Source: Gemmatimonadota bacterium
Lineage (GTDB): Bacteria; Gemmatimonadota; Gemmatimonadetes; Longimicrobiales; Gaopeijiaceae
DNA length: 33,028 nt
Assembly: GCA_022340755.1 (NCBI GenBank)
Contig: JAJDNI010000118.1
Coordinates: forward strand, 1 to 33,028
Reading direction: 5' to 3'
Shown here: piece by piece, positions 26,241 through 33,028 of the stretch
Numbering within the stretch: position 1 is the first letter of the stretch
How the letters are laid out: each line of letters opens with the position of its first letter
Program-made: the position numbers and the translations under genes
Notes under the pieces: generated by a model
Told to the model about the DNA's origin: nothing
Databases searched by the model: none
Seen by the model: only the letters and a program-made list of their open reading frames with translations

Positions 26241-27143
26241 CTACACCCGCAGCACCCTGCCGTGGTTGCGGTGGTTGAGGTCGATGCCCGTGGCGCGCTT
26301 GAAGGCGGTGAGCAGCCTGTACTTGAGGCGTTCGTCCTTGTGCCTCTGCGTGCGGATCCGTCCCGGCTCGTCTTCCCGGCGCAGGCTCCCGGCCCAATCC
26401 ATTGCCGCGATGCGCCTCGCCATCACCGCGGGATGGGTCCCCTCCCAGAGAGGGAGACGCCCCAGGGGGCCATAGTCGAACTCCTCTGTGCCTCCGTACT
26501 CGGCCTCCACCTCCTCGATGCTCCGGCGGTGAGACCAGAACTCCCGCACCTTCGCCTGCATGAAGCGCGGGGGCCGCACCCACCCGTAGTGGAAGACGCG
26601 GGCGCGGGCGGGCGCCACCGTGATGCGCCGCTGGTCGGGATAGCGGAAGGACTGCGCGTCCCGGACCGAGCGCACGCCGATGCCCGTGCGGATGACACGG
26701 ATCTCCTTCTGATACCAACCCTGGCCGTCCTGGATATGCCGGTAGTCGCCGAAGAAGTGGAGGTAGTCGAACAGGAGCCCCTCGACGCGCTTGTCTTCGA
26801 GGAGCTCCTCGCACCGCGACCGAAGCACGGGAAGGTCATCCTCGTGCAGCACCTCGTCGGCCTGGATGTACAGGGCCCAGTCGCCGGTGCAGGCGTCCAG
26901 CGCGACGTTCGTGAGGTCGGCGTAGACCTCCTGGTGGCGTGTGTCGTCCCACACGGCGTCCACGACCCTGATGCGCGGATCACCGATCCCCTCAACGAGC
27001 CCGCGCGTGTCGTCGTCGGGGTCGCCGGGCGCGACGGCAACCACCAGCTCGTCGACCACCGGGAGGATGGAGCGCAGCGCCTCCTCCAATGGGTAGTCGA
27101 GCTTCACCGCGTTGCGCGCGAACGAGAAACCGGAAATGAGCAT
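26241..27143 (-). CDS. Family-2 glycosyltransferase (GT-A fold)
   Basis: A 300-residue cytoplasmic protein. It starts with 'MLISGFSFARNAVKLDYPL', typical of GT2 proteins, then 'VVDELVVAVAPGDPDDDT' and 'DWALYIQADEVLHEDD', where Asp96-Glu97 takes the place of the metal-binding DxD motif. The second half carries 'HYGWVRPP' and a long basic C-terminal tail. The family moves sugars from nucleotide donors to lipid, protein or polysaccharide acceptors; this small soluble kind is often linked to surface glycan assembly, but no partner genes are near. AGAGGAG lies about 10 nt before the ATG. It follows the amidohydrolase by 72 bp, with a long hairpin between, so cotranscription may be attenuated. Confidence 0.88.
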   Translation of the reverse strand: MLISGFSFARNAVKLDYPLEEALRSILPVVDELVVAVAPGDPDDDTRGLVEGIGDPRIRVVDAVWDDTRHQEVYADLTNVALDACTGDWALYIQADEVLHEDDLPVLRSRCEELLEDKRVEGLLFDYLHFFGDYRHIQDGQGWYQKEIRVIRTGIGVRSVRDAQSFRYPDQRRITVAPARARVFHYGWVRPPRFMQAKVREFWSHRRSIEEVEAEYGGTEEFDYGPLGRLPLWEGTHPAVMARRIAAMDWAGSLRREDEPGRIRTQRHKDERLKYRLLTAFKRATGIDLNHRNHGRVLRV

Positions 27144-27161
27144 GGACGATGGCTCCTCTGG

Positions 27162-27209
27162 GAAGCCGGGAGGCCGGTCACGCTCCGTGGCGCCCGACCT
27201 CCCGGCTTC
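27162..27209. terminator. Long intercistronic hairpin between amidohydrolase and glycosyltransferase genes
   Basis: GAAGCCGGGAGG (27162-27173) pairs exactly with CCTCCCGGCTTC (27198-27209); about four more pairs extend inward. In the leftward direction it starts 6 nt after the amidohydrolase stop and ends just before the glycosyltransferase ribosome site, so it may stop or reduce readthrough. Confidence 0.6.
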
Positions 27210-27215
27210 TCGAGC

Positions 27216-28196
27216 CTACACCAGTCCCAGAATCCTCGCGGCGTTGCCGCCGCGGATCTTGGCCCGGTCCTCGTCGGAGATGTCCATGGCGTCGATGCTG
27301 TCGCGCATCTTCGACAGGCTTCCGATCATGTGCGGATAGTCCGATCCGGCTACGATGTGGTCCGCGCCGGCGAAGCCGAAAGCCAGAGCCAGGCAGGCCG
27401 GTTCGAAGTTCACGGTGTCGTAGTAGAAACCCTTCAACTGCTCGCTGGGCAGCACCGTGCACCGCTCCCTGCACTCGGGATATGCTTCGAACCCGCGGTC
27501 GAAGCGCTCCGCCATGTAGGGAACGGCGCCACCGAGGTGGCCAAGCACCCAGGTGATCCCGGGGAAGCGCTCCACCACGCCGGCATAGACGAGGGAAGCC
27601 GCCGCCAACGTCGTGTCCATGAGAAAGCCCACCATGGGCATGAGCATGTACTTCTCCATGACCTCCACGCCCACCGGATAGGTCGGATGGATGTACACCA
27701 CGGTCCGGGCGTCGTGGAGGGCCTCGAAGAGCGGAAGGAACCGATCGTCGGAGAGGGGGACGCCGCTGGCATTCGAGAAGAGCATGACGCCGGGAAGGCC
27801 GAGATCTCCCGTGGCGCGGCGCGCCTCCTCGACAGCCGCGTCGGGTGCGTTCATCGGAAGGGTGGCCAGGGCCGTGTAGCGGCCTCCCCACCGGGCGACG
27901 TCCTCCGCGAACGCGTCGTTGATCACGCGGCACAGCTCGACGGCCCGGTCGGGTGTCTCGATGCTGGTGCCGGGGGCGGTAAACGTGAGCACCTGACGAT
28001 CCACCCCCGCCCCGTCCAGCACGCGCGCCCGGAAGTCGAGGTCGCGGTGACCCGGTACCAGCACGTTGTAGTCGCCCGGTGAGTGCAGCACCGGGTTGCC
28101 CTCACCGTCGGTGGTGATCCGGAAGTGGCTCCCACCGGAGCGGATGGCCTCCAGGTACTGCGGCGGATAGTAGTGGTTGTGGAAGTCGATGAGCAT
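27216..28196 (-). CDS. Amidohydrolase-2 family protein (ACMSD-like decarboxylase/hydrolase)
   Basis: A 326-residue TIM-barrel metalloenzyme without signal peptide. Metal ligands are visible: His6 and His8 in 'DFHNHYYP', His170 in 'VYIHPTYP', His220 in 'VLGHLGG' and Asp286 in 'GSDYPH'. This single-metal pattern is that of the ACMSD group, which decarboxylates amino-carboxymuconate semialdehyde, gamma-resorcylate, 5-carboxyvanillate and related acids, or hydrolyses lactones. No aromatic-degradation genes are adjacent, so the substrate is unknown. The ATG at 28196 begins 'MLIDFHNH', leaving no room for a later start. It is read leftward, ahead of the glycosyltransferase, and lies 157 bp after the plug-type protein's stop. 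Confidence 0.9.
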   Translation of the reverse strand: MLIDFHNHYYPPQYLEAIRSGGSHFRITTDGEGNPVLHSPGDYNVLVPGHRDLDFRARVLDGAGVDRQVLTFTAPGTSIETPDRAVELCRVINDAFAEDVARWGGRYTALATLPMNAPDAAVEEARRATGDLGLPGVMLFSNASGVPLSDDRFLPLFEALHDARTVVYIHPTYPVGVEVMEKYMLMPMVGFLMDTTLAAASLVYAGVVERFPGITWVLGHLGGAVPYMAERFDRGFEAYPECRERCTVLPSEQLKGFYYDTVNFEPACLALAFGFAGADHIVAGSDYPHMIGSLSKMRDSIDAMDISDEDRAKIRGGNAARILGLV

Positions 28197-28353
28197 GCTC
28201 GGAGAAGCTCCCTTCGTGCTATGGGCGTGACGTTCGGCGACGACGGCGTCGGGAGGGGACCGGGTGGAGGCGCCGACGCAGCAATAACGGCCCTATGCCG
28301 GAACGGCGCAACGGCTCAGGCCGTCGCTCGGCGGCGTTTGCGCGAAGGGCCGG

Positions 28354-29487
28354 TCACCGCCCCCGGTGGGTCCACATCACGATGGTCGCGCAGGGGCGCT
28401 GGAAGCCGGGGCGCAGGAACTCACCGGGCGTCTCCGAGCCCTTGTAGACCTCGATGGCCTCCAGGTCGCGGGCGTAGAACTCGTTCACCCCCACCGACGG
28501 GTCCAGGGGGTAGTACACGCCGTCGAGAAAGACGTCCGGATCGCACGTCTTCCCACGCACCTCGAGATAGGCCAGGACGCCGTTCCGGAAGACCGAGACA
28601 CCCGGCACCTCGCGGAGGATGTCGGCGAGCTTGGCCTCCGGGCGGCGCTCCAACGTCTCCCGGGTGATGAAGTCGCCGAAGCCCAGATTCATTCGACGGA
28701 TGAGCCCCTGGATGTCGTTGTTGGGGGCCCGGGGCAGCACGCTCACCTTGAGCCCGGGGAGCTCGATGGGCTGCTGCGTCATCTCGATCTCGACGTTCTG
28801 CGTGAGATTGCCCGCGATGTGCAGCGGGATCTCACGGGTCTGGTAGGCCAGGTGCTCCACCTTGATGGTATACGTCCCGTAGGGCTCCTCGCCGAAGCTG
28901 AAGTAGCCGCGCTCGTTGGACACGACTTGCTTCTTCAGCTGCTCGTTCGTCAGCGAAGCGCCTTCGATGGGCTGGCGCGTGTTGACGTCGATGATCCGCC
29001 CCACCAGCAGTCCCGGCTTATTGGGATCGGAGACCGCCAGGCGGATGTTCTCCACGTTGAGCATGCCCGCCTCGATTCCGACGGTCCGAGGTGGGGACGT
29101 CACCCTCAGATTGGCGGTGAGGAGCACGAGAAGACCGGCGGGAACATTGCAGAACGTGTAGAAGCCGTCCTTGTTGGTGTCGACCTCCGCCGTCCGGGCC
29201 CGTGGATCGTCGGGGCCCTGCCACACCAGCTTGACGTGGGCGTTGGGGAGCGTCACACCAGTGGTGGAGTCCGTGACCACACCGGCGATCACCCCCTGTG
29301 TCTTGGGGTCGATGGTGGTGCAGGTCCGGGCGATGGCGGCCCCGATGTCCTGCGCCGACTCGTTGGTCGGCTTGTTCTGGGCCGCCACACCGGCGACAAG
29401 CACCGCCGACAGCGCCAGCGCGAACACCGTCGGCCGGGAGGCACCGCCCCCTATGCCGAATATTGGATACGACTCTGAGATTCTCAT
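28354..29487 (-). CDS. TonB-plug-like secreted protein with two carboxypeptidase-regulatory domains, no barrel
   Basis: A 377-residue protein. Residues 1-37 form a signal peptide (hydrophobic 'VFALALSAVLVAGVAAQ'). Residues about 65-150 are a CarboxypepD_reg-like sandwich ('GVIAGVVTDSTTGVTLPNAHV', 'GFYTFCNVPAG'), 155-240 a second one ('GRIIDVNTRQPIEGAS', 'GYFSFGEEPYGTYTI'), and 265-377 a TonB-receptor plug ('LADILREVPGVSVFRNG', 'VFLDGVYYPLD', 'LEAIEVYKGSETP') ending 'CATIVMWTHRGR'. There is no beta-barrel, and the stop follows directly on the strand that normally ends the plug. Such stand-alone forms exist in Gemmatimonadota, to my knowledge without a proven role. Paired cysteines in the domains suggest disulphides. 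Start ATG 29487 chosen for the signal peptide; the frame is open to 29553. Divergent from the Asp-box gene. Confidence 0.85.
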   Translation of the reverse strand: MRISESYPIFGIGGGASRPTVFALALSAVLVAGVAAQNKPTNESAQDIGAAIARTCTTIDPKTQGVIAGVVTDSTTGVTLPNAHVKLVWQGPDDPRARTAEVDTNKDGFYTFCNVPAGLLVLLTANLRVTSPPRTVGIEAGMLNVENIRLAVSDPNKPGLLVGRIIDVNTRQPIEGASLTNEQLKKQVVSNERGYFSFGEEPYGTYTIKVEHLAYQTREIPLHIAGNLTQNVEIEMTQQPIELPGLKVSVLPRAPNNDIQGLIRRMNLGFGDFITRETLERRPEAKLADILREVPGVSVFRNGVLAYLEVRGKTCDPDVFLDGVYYPLDPSVGVNEFYARDLEAIEVYKGSETPGEFLRPGFQRPCATIVMWTHRGR

Positions 29488-29643
29488 GGGCTCAAGATAC
29501 AGTGTGTCGAACAGCCGGTTCCCGGCACGTGAGACCGTCGGCGACACGGACATGTTGGCTCCGTACCCGCCTTGCCCCGAGCGACGGCCCGGGGCAGCTT
29601 GGCCCTCGTCCCCCCGCGGTCAATCTACCCGAGGTTGAGCCAA
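29488..29643. promoter_or_regulatory. Divergent intergenic region, plug-type and Asp-box genes
   Basis: These 156 bp separate two secreted-protein genes read in opposite directions and must contain their promoters. The left end (29488-29520) is relatively A/T-rich. A GAGGT about 10 nt before 29644 may be the ribosome site. No reliable promoter pair is seen. Confidence 0.35.
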
Positions 29644-32600
29644 ATGTCCGCACCGACGGCCCTTTCCCGCTCAGGCACGCCAACATTTCTCGGTGTCCTC
29701 GCCCTTGCCGTGGTCGCGGCGGCGCTCGGCGCTCAACAGGTCGACCCGTCGGTCTATGCCGGCCTCCGCTGGCGCACCGTGGGCCCCGAAGGCAACCGTG
29801 CCATCGCCGTCGTGGGGGTCCCCGGAGACCCGTTGACGGCGTTCGTCGGCGCGGCGTCCGGTGGAGTGTGGAAGACCGAGGACGGCGGCGTGCGCTGGCG
29901 TCCGACCTTCGACGACATGGACGCCCAGTCCATCGGGTCGCTGGCCATCGCCCCGACGGCGCCAAACGAGGTGTGGGCCGGAACCGGCGAGACGTTCATC
30001 ATTCGCCCGGCCCTCGCGATGGGCAACGGGATCTACAAATCGACGGACGGCGGTGAGACCTGGACGCACATGGGTCTGGAGGCCACCGGCCGTATCGGTC
30101 GGGTCGTAGTCCACCCCCGTGACCACAACGTCGTCTTCGCCTGTGCCGAAGGTCACGGGTACGGCCCGCAGAAGGAACGGGGAATCTGGCGCACCACCGA
30201 TGGGGGCAAGACCTGGAGGCAGGTGCTCTTCGTCGACGAAGGCACGGGTTGCGCGGACCTGGCCATCGATCCACGGCGTCCCGACATCCTGTTCGCCGGA
30301 ATGTGGTCTCTGCGCATCGATCCCTGGAAGCTCGACTCCGGAGGAACCGGAGGCGGCGTCTACGTCTCCCGGGACGGCGGAGATACCTGGCGCAAGATCT
30401 CCGGCAACGGCCTTCCCGCGGCGGACCACGCGGTGGGCAAGGTCGCCGTGGGCATCGCACCCTCCGACCCCGACCGGGTCTACGCCCTCATCGAGGACGA
30501 CGACCCGACCTTCTACCGGTCGGACGACGGGGGGCGACATTGGCGCCTCATGAGCCGCAACCACGACATGGCCGAGCGACCCCCTTACTACGTGCGCTTC
30601 GCCGTCGACCCGGTGGACCCGGATCGCGTCTACTTCACCTCGGTGCGGTTCAGCATGAGCCGGGACGGAGGGGCCACTCTGGCGCCGGACTCGCCTCGGG
30701 GCGGCGGTGATACCCACGACGTGTGGGTGGATCCGATGAATGCGGACCGTTTCATGGTGGCCGACGACGGCGGCGCAACCATCACCCTCGACCGAGGCAA
30801 GTCGTTCCAAAGGGTCGTCCTCCCCATCGCTCAGATGTACCACGTCCATACCGACAATGCCGTTCCGTACAACCTGTACGGCAATCGACAGGATGGTTAC
30901 AGCTACGCCGGGCCGTCGAACTCGCGGAAGGGAGGAATCGTCGAGGGCGATTGGCACTCGGTGGGAGGATGCGAGTCCGGTTTCGCCATTCCGGACACCG
31001 CCCTGGACAATCAGGTGTGGTCGGGGTGCTACGACGGGGGGCTCGAGGTCTACGATCCCCGCACGGAGCAGAGCCGGAACGTGCGCATCTGGCCCGAGGC
31101 CGCGTACGGATGGCCCCCGGCGGACGTGCAGTACCGGTGGCACTGGACCTTCCCCATCATGATCTCCCCCCACGACGGGCACACCGTCTACGTGGGCAGC
31201 CAGCACGTGCACAGGACCCGTGACGGTGGACAGAGCTGGCAGGTGGTCAGCCCGGATCTGACCTTGAACGACAAGTCCAAGCAGCAGAGCTCCGGCGGCA
31301 AGACCACCGACAACCTCATGACGTACGACGGCTCCGTGCTCTACGCCCTGGCCGAGTCACCGGTGAAAGAGGGCGTGATCTGGGCGGGCACCAACGACGG
31401 ACAGCTCAGCCTCACGCAGGACGGGGGTGATCACTGGGAGAACCTCGGCGCCAACCTCAAGGGCGTCCCGGCGTACGGTCAGATCTCCAACATCGAGCCA
31501 TCCCGGTGGGACGCCGCCACCGCCTACGTGGCCGTCGATCTTCATCAGATGGCCGACTTCGACCCCTATATCCTCGAGACCACGGACTACGGGCAGACGT
31601 GGAAGCGCATCGATGAGGGCATCGAGCGCTCACCCTTCTCCTTCGTGCACGTGGTTCGGGAGGATCCGGTGCGGAAGGGCATGCTCTACGCCGGCACCGA
31701 CAACGGGGTCTGGTTCACGCTGGACGACGGCGCCCACTGGATGAGGATCCGGAACAATCTCCCGGCGGCGCCGGCCTACTGGATGGTGGTGCAGCCACAC
31801 TTCAACGACCTGGTGGTAGCGACGTACGGACGCGGTTTCTGGATCCTGGACGACGTGACTTCGCTCCGCGCCCTCAACCCCGAGGTGCTCGCCGGCGGCC
31901 CTCACCTCTTCTCACCCCGCCCCGCCTATCGCTTCAGGGACATTCACCAGGTTTCGGAGGCGCCCAACTCCAACGTCCCGGGGCAGGACCCCCCGTACGG
32001 AGCGGACATCGACCTGTACCTGCCGACCGGATCGGCGGGGCCGGTCAAGGTGGAGATCGCAGCCCCTGACGGGAGCCTCGTACGCACCCTGAGCCTGCAG
32101 GGCACCGAGGGCATCAACCGCATTCAATGGAACCTGCGCTATGAATCGCCGACGGCTCCCCGTCTGCGCACGCCGCCTCCGGGCAAGCCGTGGGTTCCGC
32201 TGGGTGAAGACCGAACTCGCCGCCTTCGGAGTTGGGACCTGGATCTCACCGGTGGACAGGTTGGGCCTCTCGTGGTGCCCGGTACCTACCAGGTGCGTGT
32301 GGACGTCGCGGGCCAGGAGCTCACGACGTCCGTGCAGGTCCTCAAGGACCCCCACAGCGCGGGGACCCTGGCGGACATCCAGGCGCAGGTGGCGCTGTCT
32401 CTTCAGCTCCGGGGAGACTTGAACCGGGTGGGCGGGATGATCGACCGCCTGGAGTGGGTGCGGGCACAGGTGGAGCAGTCGCTGAAGATGCTCCAGGGAG
32501 ACTCGACGGCAACGGCCCTGCACGAGGCGGCGGACGCCTTCCGCGACAAGCTCCTGGACGTGGAGGGTCGGCTTTTCGACGTCCATCTCACCGGAGCGCG

Positions 32601-32859
32601 GGAAGACGCGTTCCGGAACCCCATGAAGCTCTACGGGCGGTTGAGCGCCCTGGCCAGCGATGTGGGCTCCAACGGAGCGGATTTCCCGCCGACGGACCAA
32701 CAAAACGGCGTACACGACGTCCTCCGCCAGCGACTCGAGGAAGCGGCCGGGCTCATGGACGCCCTCATGCAGACCGATCTGCCGTCGCTGAACGCCAAGC
32801 TCGCTGAGCGGAACGCCCCCGTGATCTCGGACCGGGAGGACCGGGACGAGGAACGCTAG
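29644..32859 (+). CDS. Large secreted Asp-box (BNR) beta-propeller protein, sortilin/VPS10-like
   Basis: A 1071-residue exported protein; signal peptide in residues 1-31 ('FLGVLALAVVAAALGAQ'). At least nine Asp-box motifs of the form S/T-x-D-x-G-x-x-W recur: about residues 78, 133, 184, 242, 293, 339, 525, 591 and 646, with a further 'LDDGAHW' near 693, indicating a ten-bladed or double propeller as in VPS10/sortilin and the bacterial 'glycosyl hydrolase' group named for BNR repeats. The region after 750 contains an immunoglobulin-like stretch ('VKVEIAAPDGSLVRTL', 'GTYQVRVDVAG') and then a helical, charged tail to the end. No sialidase FRIP motif or catalytic triad is apparent, so an enzymatic role is unsupported; ligand or protein binding is likelier. 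ATG 29644 is preferred over the upstream 29572 because it starts the signal peptide cleanly. Confidence 0.88.
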   Translation: MSAPTALSRSGTPTFLGVLALAVVAAALGAQQVDPSVYAGLRWRTVGPEGNRAIAVVGVPGDPLTAFVGAASGGVWKTEDGGVRWRPTFDDMDAQSIGSLAIAPTAPNEVWAGTGETFIIRPALAMGNGIYKSTDGGETWTHMGLEATGRIGRVVVHPRDHNVVFACAEGHGYGPQKERGIWRTTDGGKTWRQVLFVDEGTGCADLAIDPRRPDILFAGMWSLRIDPWKLDSGGTGGGVYVSRDGGDTWRKISGNGLPAADHAVGKVAVGIAPSDPDRVYALIEDDDPTFYRSDDGGRHWRLMSRNHDMAERPPYYVRFAVDPVDPDRVYFTSVRFSMSRDGGATLAPDSPRGGGDTHDVWVDPMNADRFMVADDGGATITLDRGKSFQRVVLPIAQMYHVHTDNAVPYNLYGNRQDGYSYAGPSNSRKGGIVEGDWHSVGGCESGFAIPDTALDNQVWSGCYDGGLEVYDPRTEQSRNVRIWPEAAYGWPPADVQYRWHWTFPIMISPHDGHTVYVGSQHVHRTRDGGQSWQVVSPDLTLNDKSKQQSSGGKTTDNLMTYDGSVLYALAESPVKEGVIWAGTNDGQLSLTQDGGDHWENLGANLKGVPAYGQISNIEPSRWDAATAYVAVDLHQMADFDPYILETTDYGQTWKRIDEGIERSPFSFVHVVREDPVRKGMLYAGTDNGVWFTLDDGAHWMRIRNNLPAAPAYWMVVQPHFNDLVVATYGRGFWILDDVTSLRALNPEVLAGGPHLFSPRPAYRFRDIHQVSEAPNSNVPGQDPPYGADIDLYLPTGSAGPVKVEIAAPDGSLVRTLSLQGTEGINRIQWNLRYESPTAPRLRTPPPGKPWVPLGEDRTRRLRSWDLDLTGGQVGPLVVPGTYQVRVDVAGQELTTSVQVLKDPHSAGTLADIQAQVALSLQLRGDLNRVGGMIDRLEWVRAQVEQSLKMLQGDSTATALHEAADAFRDKLLDVEGRLFDVHLTGAREDAFRNPMKLYGRLSALASDVGSNGADFPPTDQQNGVHDVLRQRLEEAAGLMDALMQTDLPSLNAKLAERNAPVISDREDRDEER

Positions 32860-32885
32860 CTAGTCGGCCAACGAGCTCGCTCGCA

Positions 32886-32923
32886 CCCCCGCCGAGCCGT
32901 CAGTCCTCCAGGAGCGGCGGGGG
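32886..32923. terminator. Possible bidirectional hairpin at convergent gene ends
   Basis: CCCCCGCCG (32886-32894) pairs with CGGCGGGGG (32915-32923) across 20 nt. It lies 27 nt past the Asp-box gene stop and overlaps the last codons of the leftward gene ending at 32900. Confidence 0.4.
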
Positions 32924-33028
32924 CTCCTTGGTGTCCTTGACCCCCAGGGCTACGCCGGTCCCCACCCCCAGTCCGGCGGCGATGGCGGTCCCCGCGCCGA
33001 CGATGGGCAAGACGGCGACCACCGGCGC
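32900..33028 (-). CDS. 3' end of a leftward gene with a Gly/Ala-rich membrane helix
   Basis: The frame enters from the right edge and stops at a TGA at 32902-32900, giving 42 residues. It has a hydrophobic, glycine-rich segment ('VVAVLPIVGAGTAIAAGLG') followed by 'VGTGVALGVKDTKEPPPLLED', consistent with a last transmembrane helix and a short charged, Pro-rich tail. Too little is present to name a family; small secreted or membrane proteins with such glycine-rich helices are common. Codon use is as G/C-ending as its neighbours. It converges on the Asp-box gene. Confidence 0.55.
   Translation of the reverse strand, partial: APVVAVLPIVGAGTAIAAGLGVGTGVALGVKDTKEPPPLLED

Noticed and set aside
26139-28082. 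647-codon open frame on the + strand
   Set aside because: Antisense across the glycosyltransferase and amidohydrolase genes, both of which have intact catalytic motifs.
29644-32859. Sialidase or true glycoside hydrolase assignment for the Asp-box protein
   Set aside because: Asp-boxes alone do not imply catalysis; no FRIP motif or arginine triad is apparent.

Overview
The window looks like part of the chromosome of a high-GC, Gram-negative, heterotrophic bacterium. Evidence for a diderm envelope is a full TonB-dependent outer-membrane receptor, a second TonB-plug-like protein, lipoproteins with clear lipoboxes and many proteins with signal peptides. The mix of carboxypeptidase-regulatory-domain TonB proteins, Asp-box (sortilin-like) proteins, M20 peptidases and SGLT-type sodium symporters is what I would expect from Gemmatimonadota. 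That placement is inference from gene content; no rRNA or marker gene is present. No tRNA, rRNA, insertion sequence, phage gene or CRISPR array was seen.

Left part (1-10.3 kb): the end of an unidentified gene with its terminator, a VOC-fold protein, an unrecognised beta-rich protein, then a very large secreted GH38 alpha-mannosidase read leftward. Divergent from the mannosidase is a rightward run: a beta-hydroxyacid dehydrogenase, a sodium:solute symporter with a probable CTG start, two tiny membrane proteins whose reading frames overlap end to start with the symporter, and a secreted or anchored M20 peptidase. The two micro-proteins (48 and 63 aa) are the least conventional genes here and look like small subunits of the transporter.

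Middle (10.3-24 kb): a lipoprotein converging on a TonB-dependent receptor, a secreted GH31 alpha-glucosidase, and an HEFVH metallopeptidase-like protein preceded by a small single-span membrane protein. Next come a nucleotidyltransferase and a second SGLT-type symporter (rightward, 4 bp apart), converging on a leftward pair: a GH109-type NAD-dependent glycosidase and a galactokinase-family kinase (TTG start). Together these form a plausible sugar-salvage set: cleave a glycoside, import the sugar, phosphorylate C1, make a nucleotide sugar. The actual sugar is not shown by the sequence; GH109 suggests GalNAc or a related alpha-glycoside.

Right part (24-33 kb): a monohaem cytochrome c lipoprotein, a second M20 peptidase, a family-2 glycosyltransferase, an ACMSD-like amidohydrolase, a plug-only TonB-like protein without a barrel, a divergent 1071-aa secreted Asp-box protein of the sortilin/VPS10 type, and the end of a leftward membrane protein at the edge. 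Gene ends are marked by long, GC-rich, mostly perfect hairpins without U-tracts. Several starts are non-ATG but sit 5-6 nt after a GGAGG.
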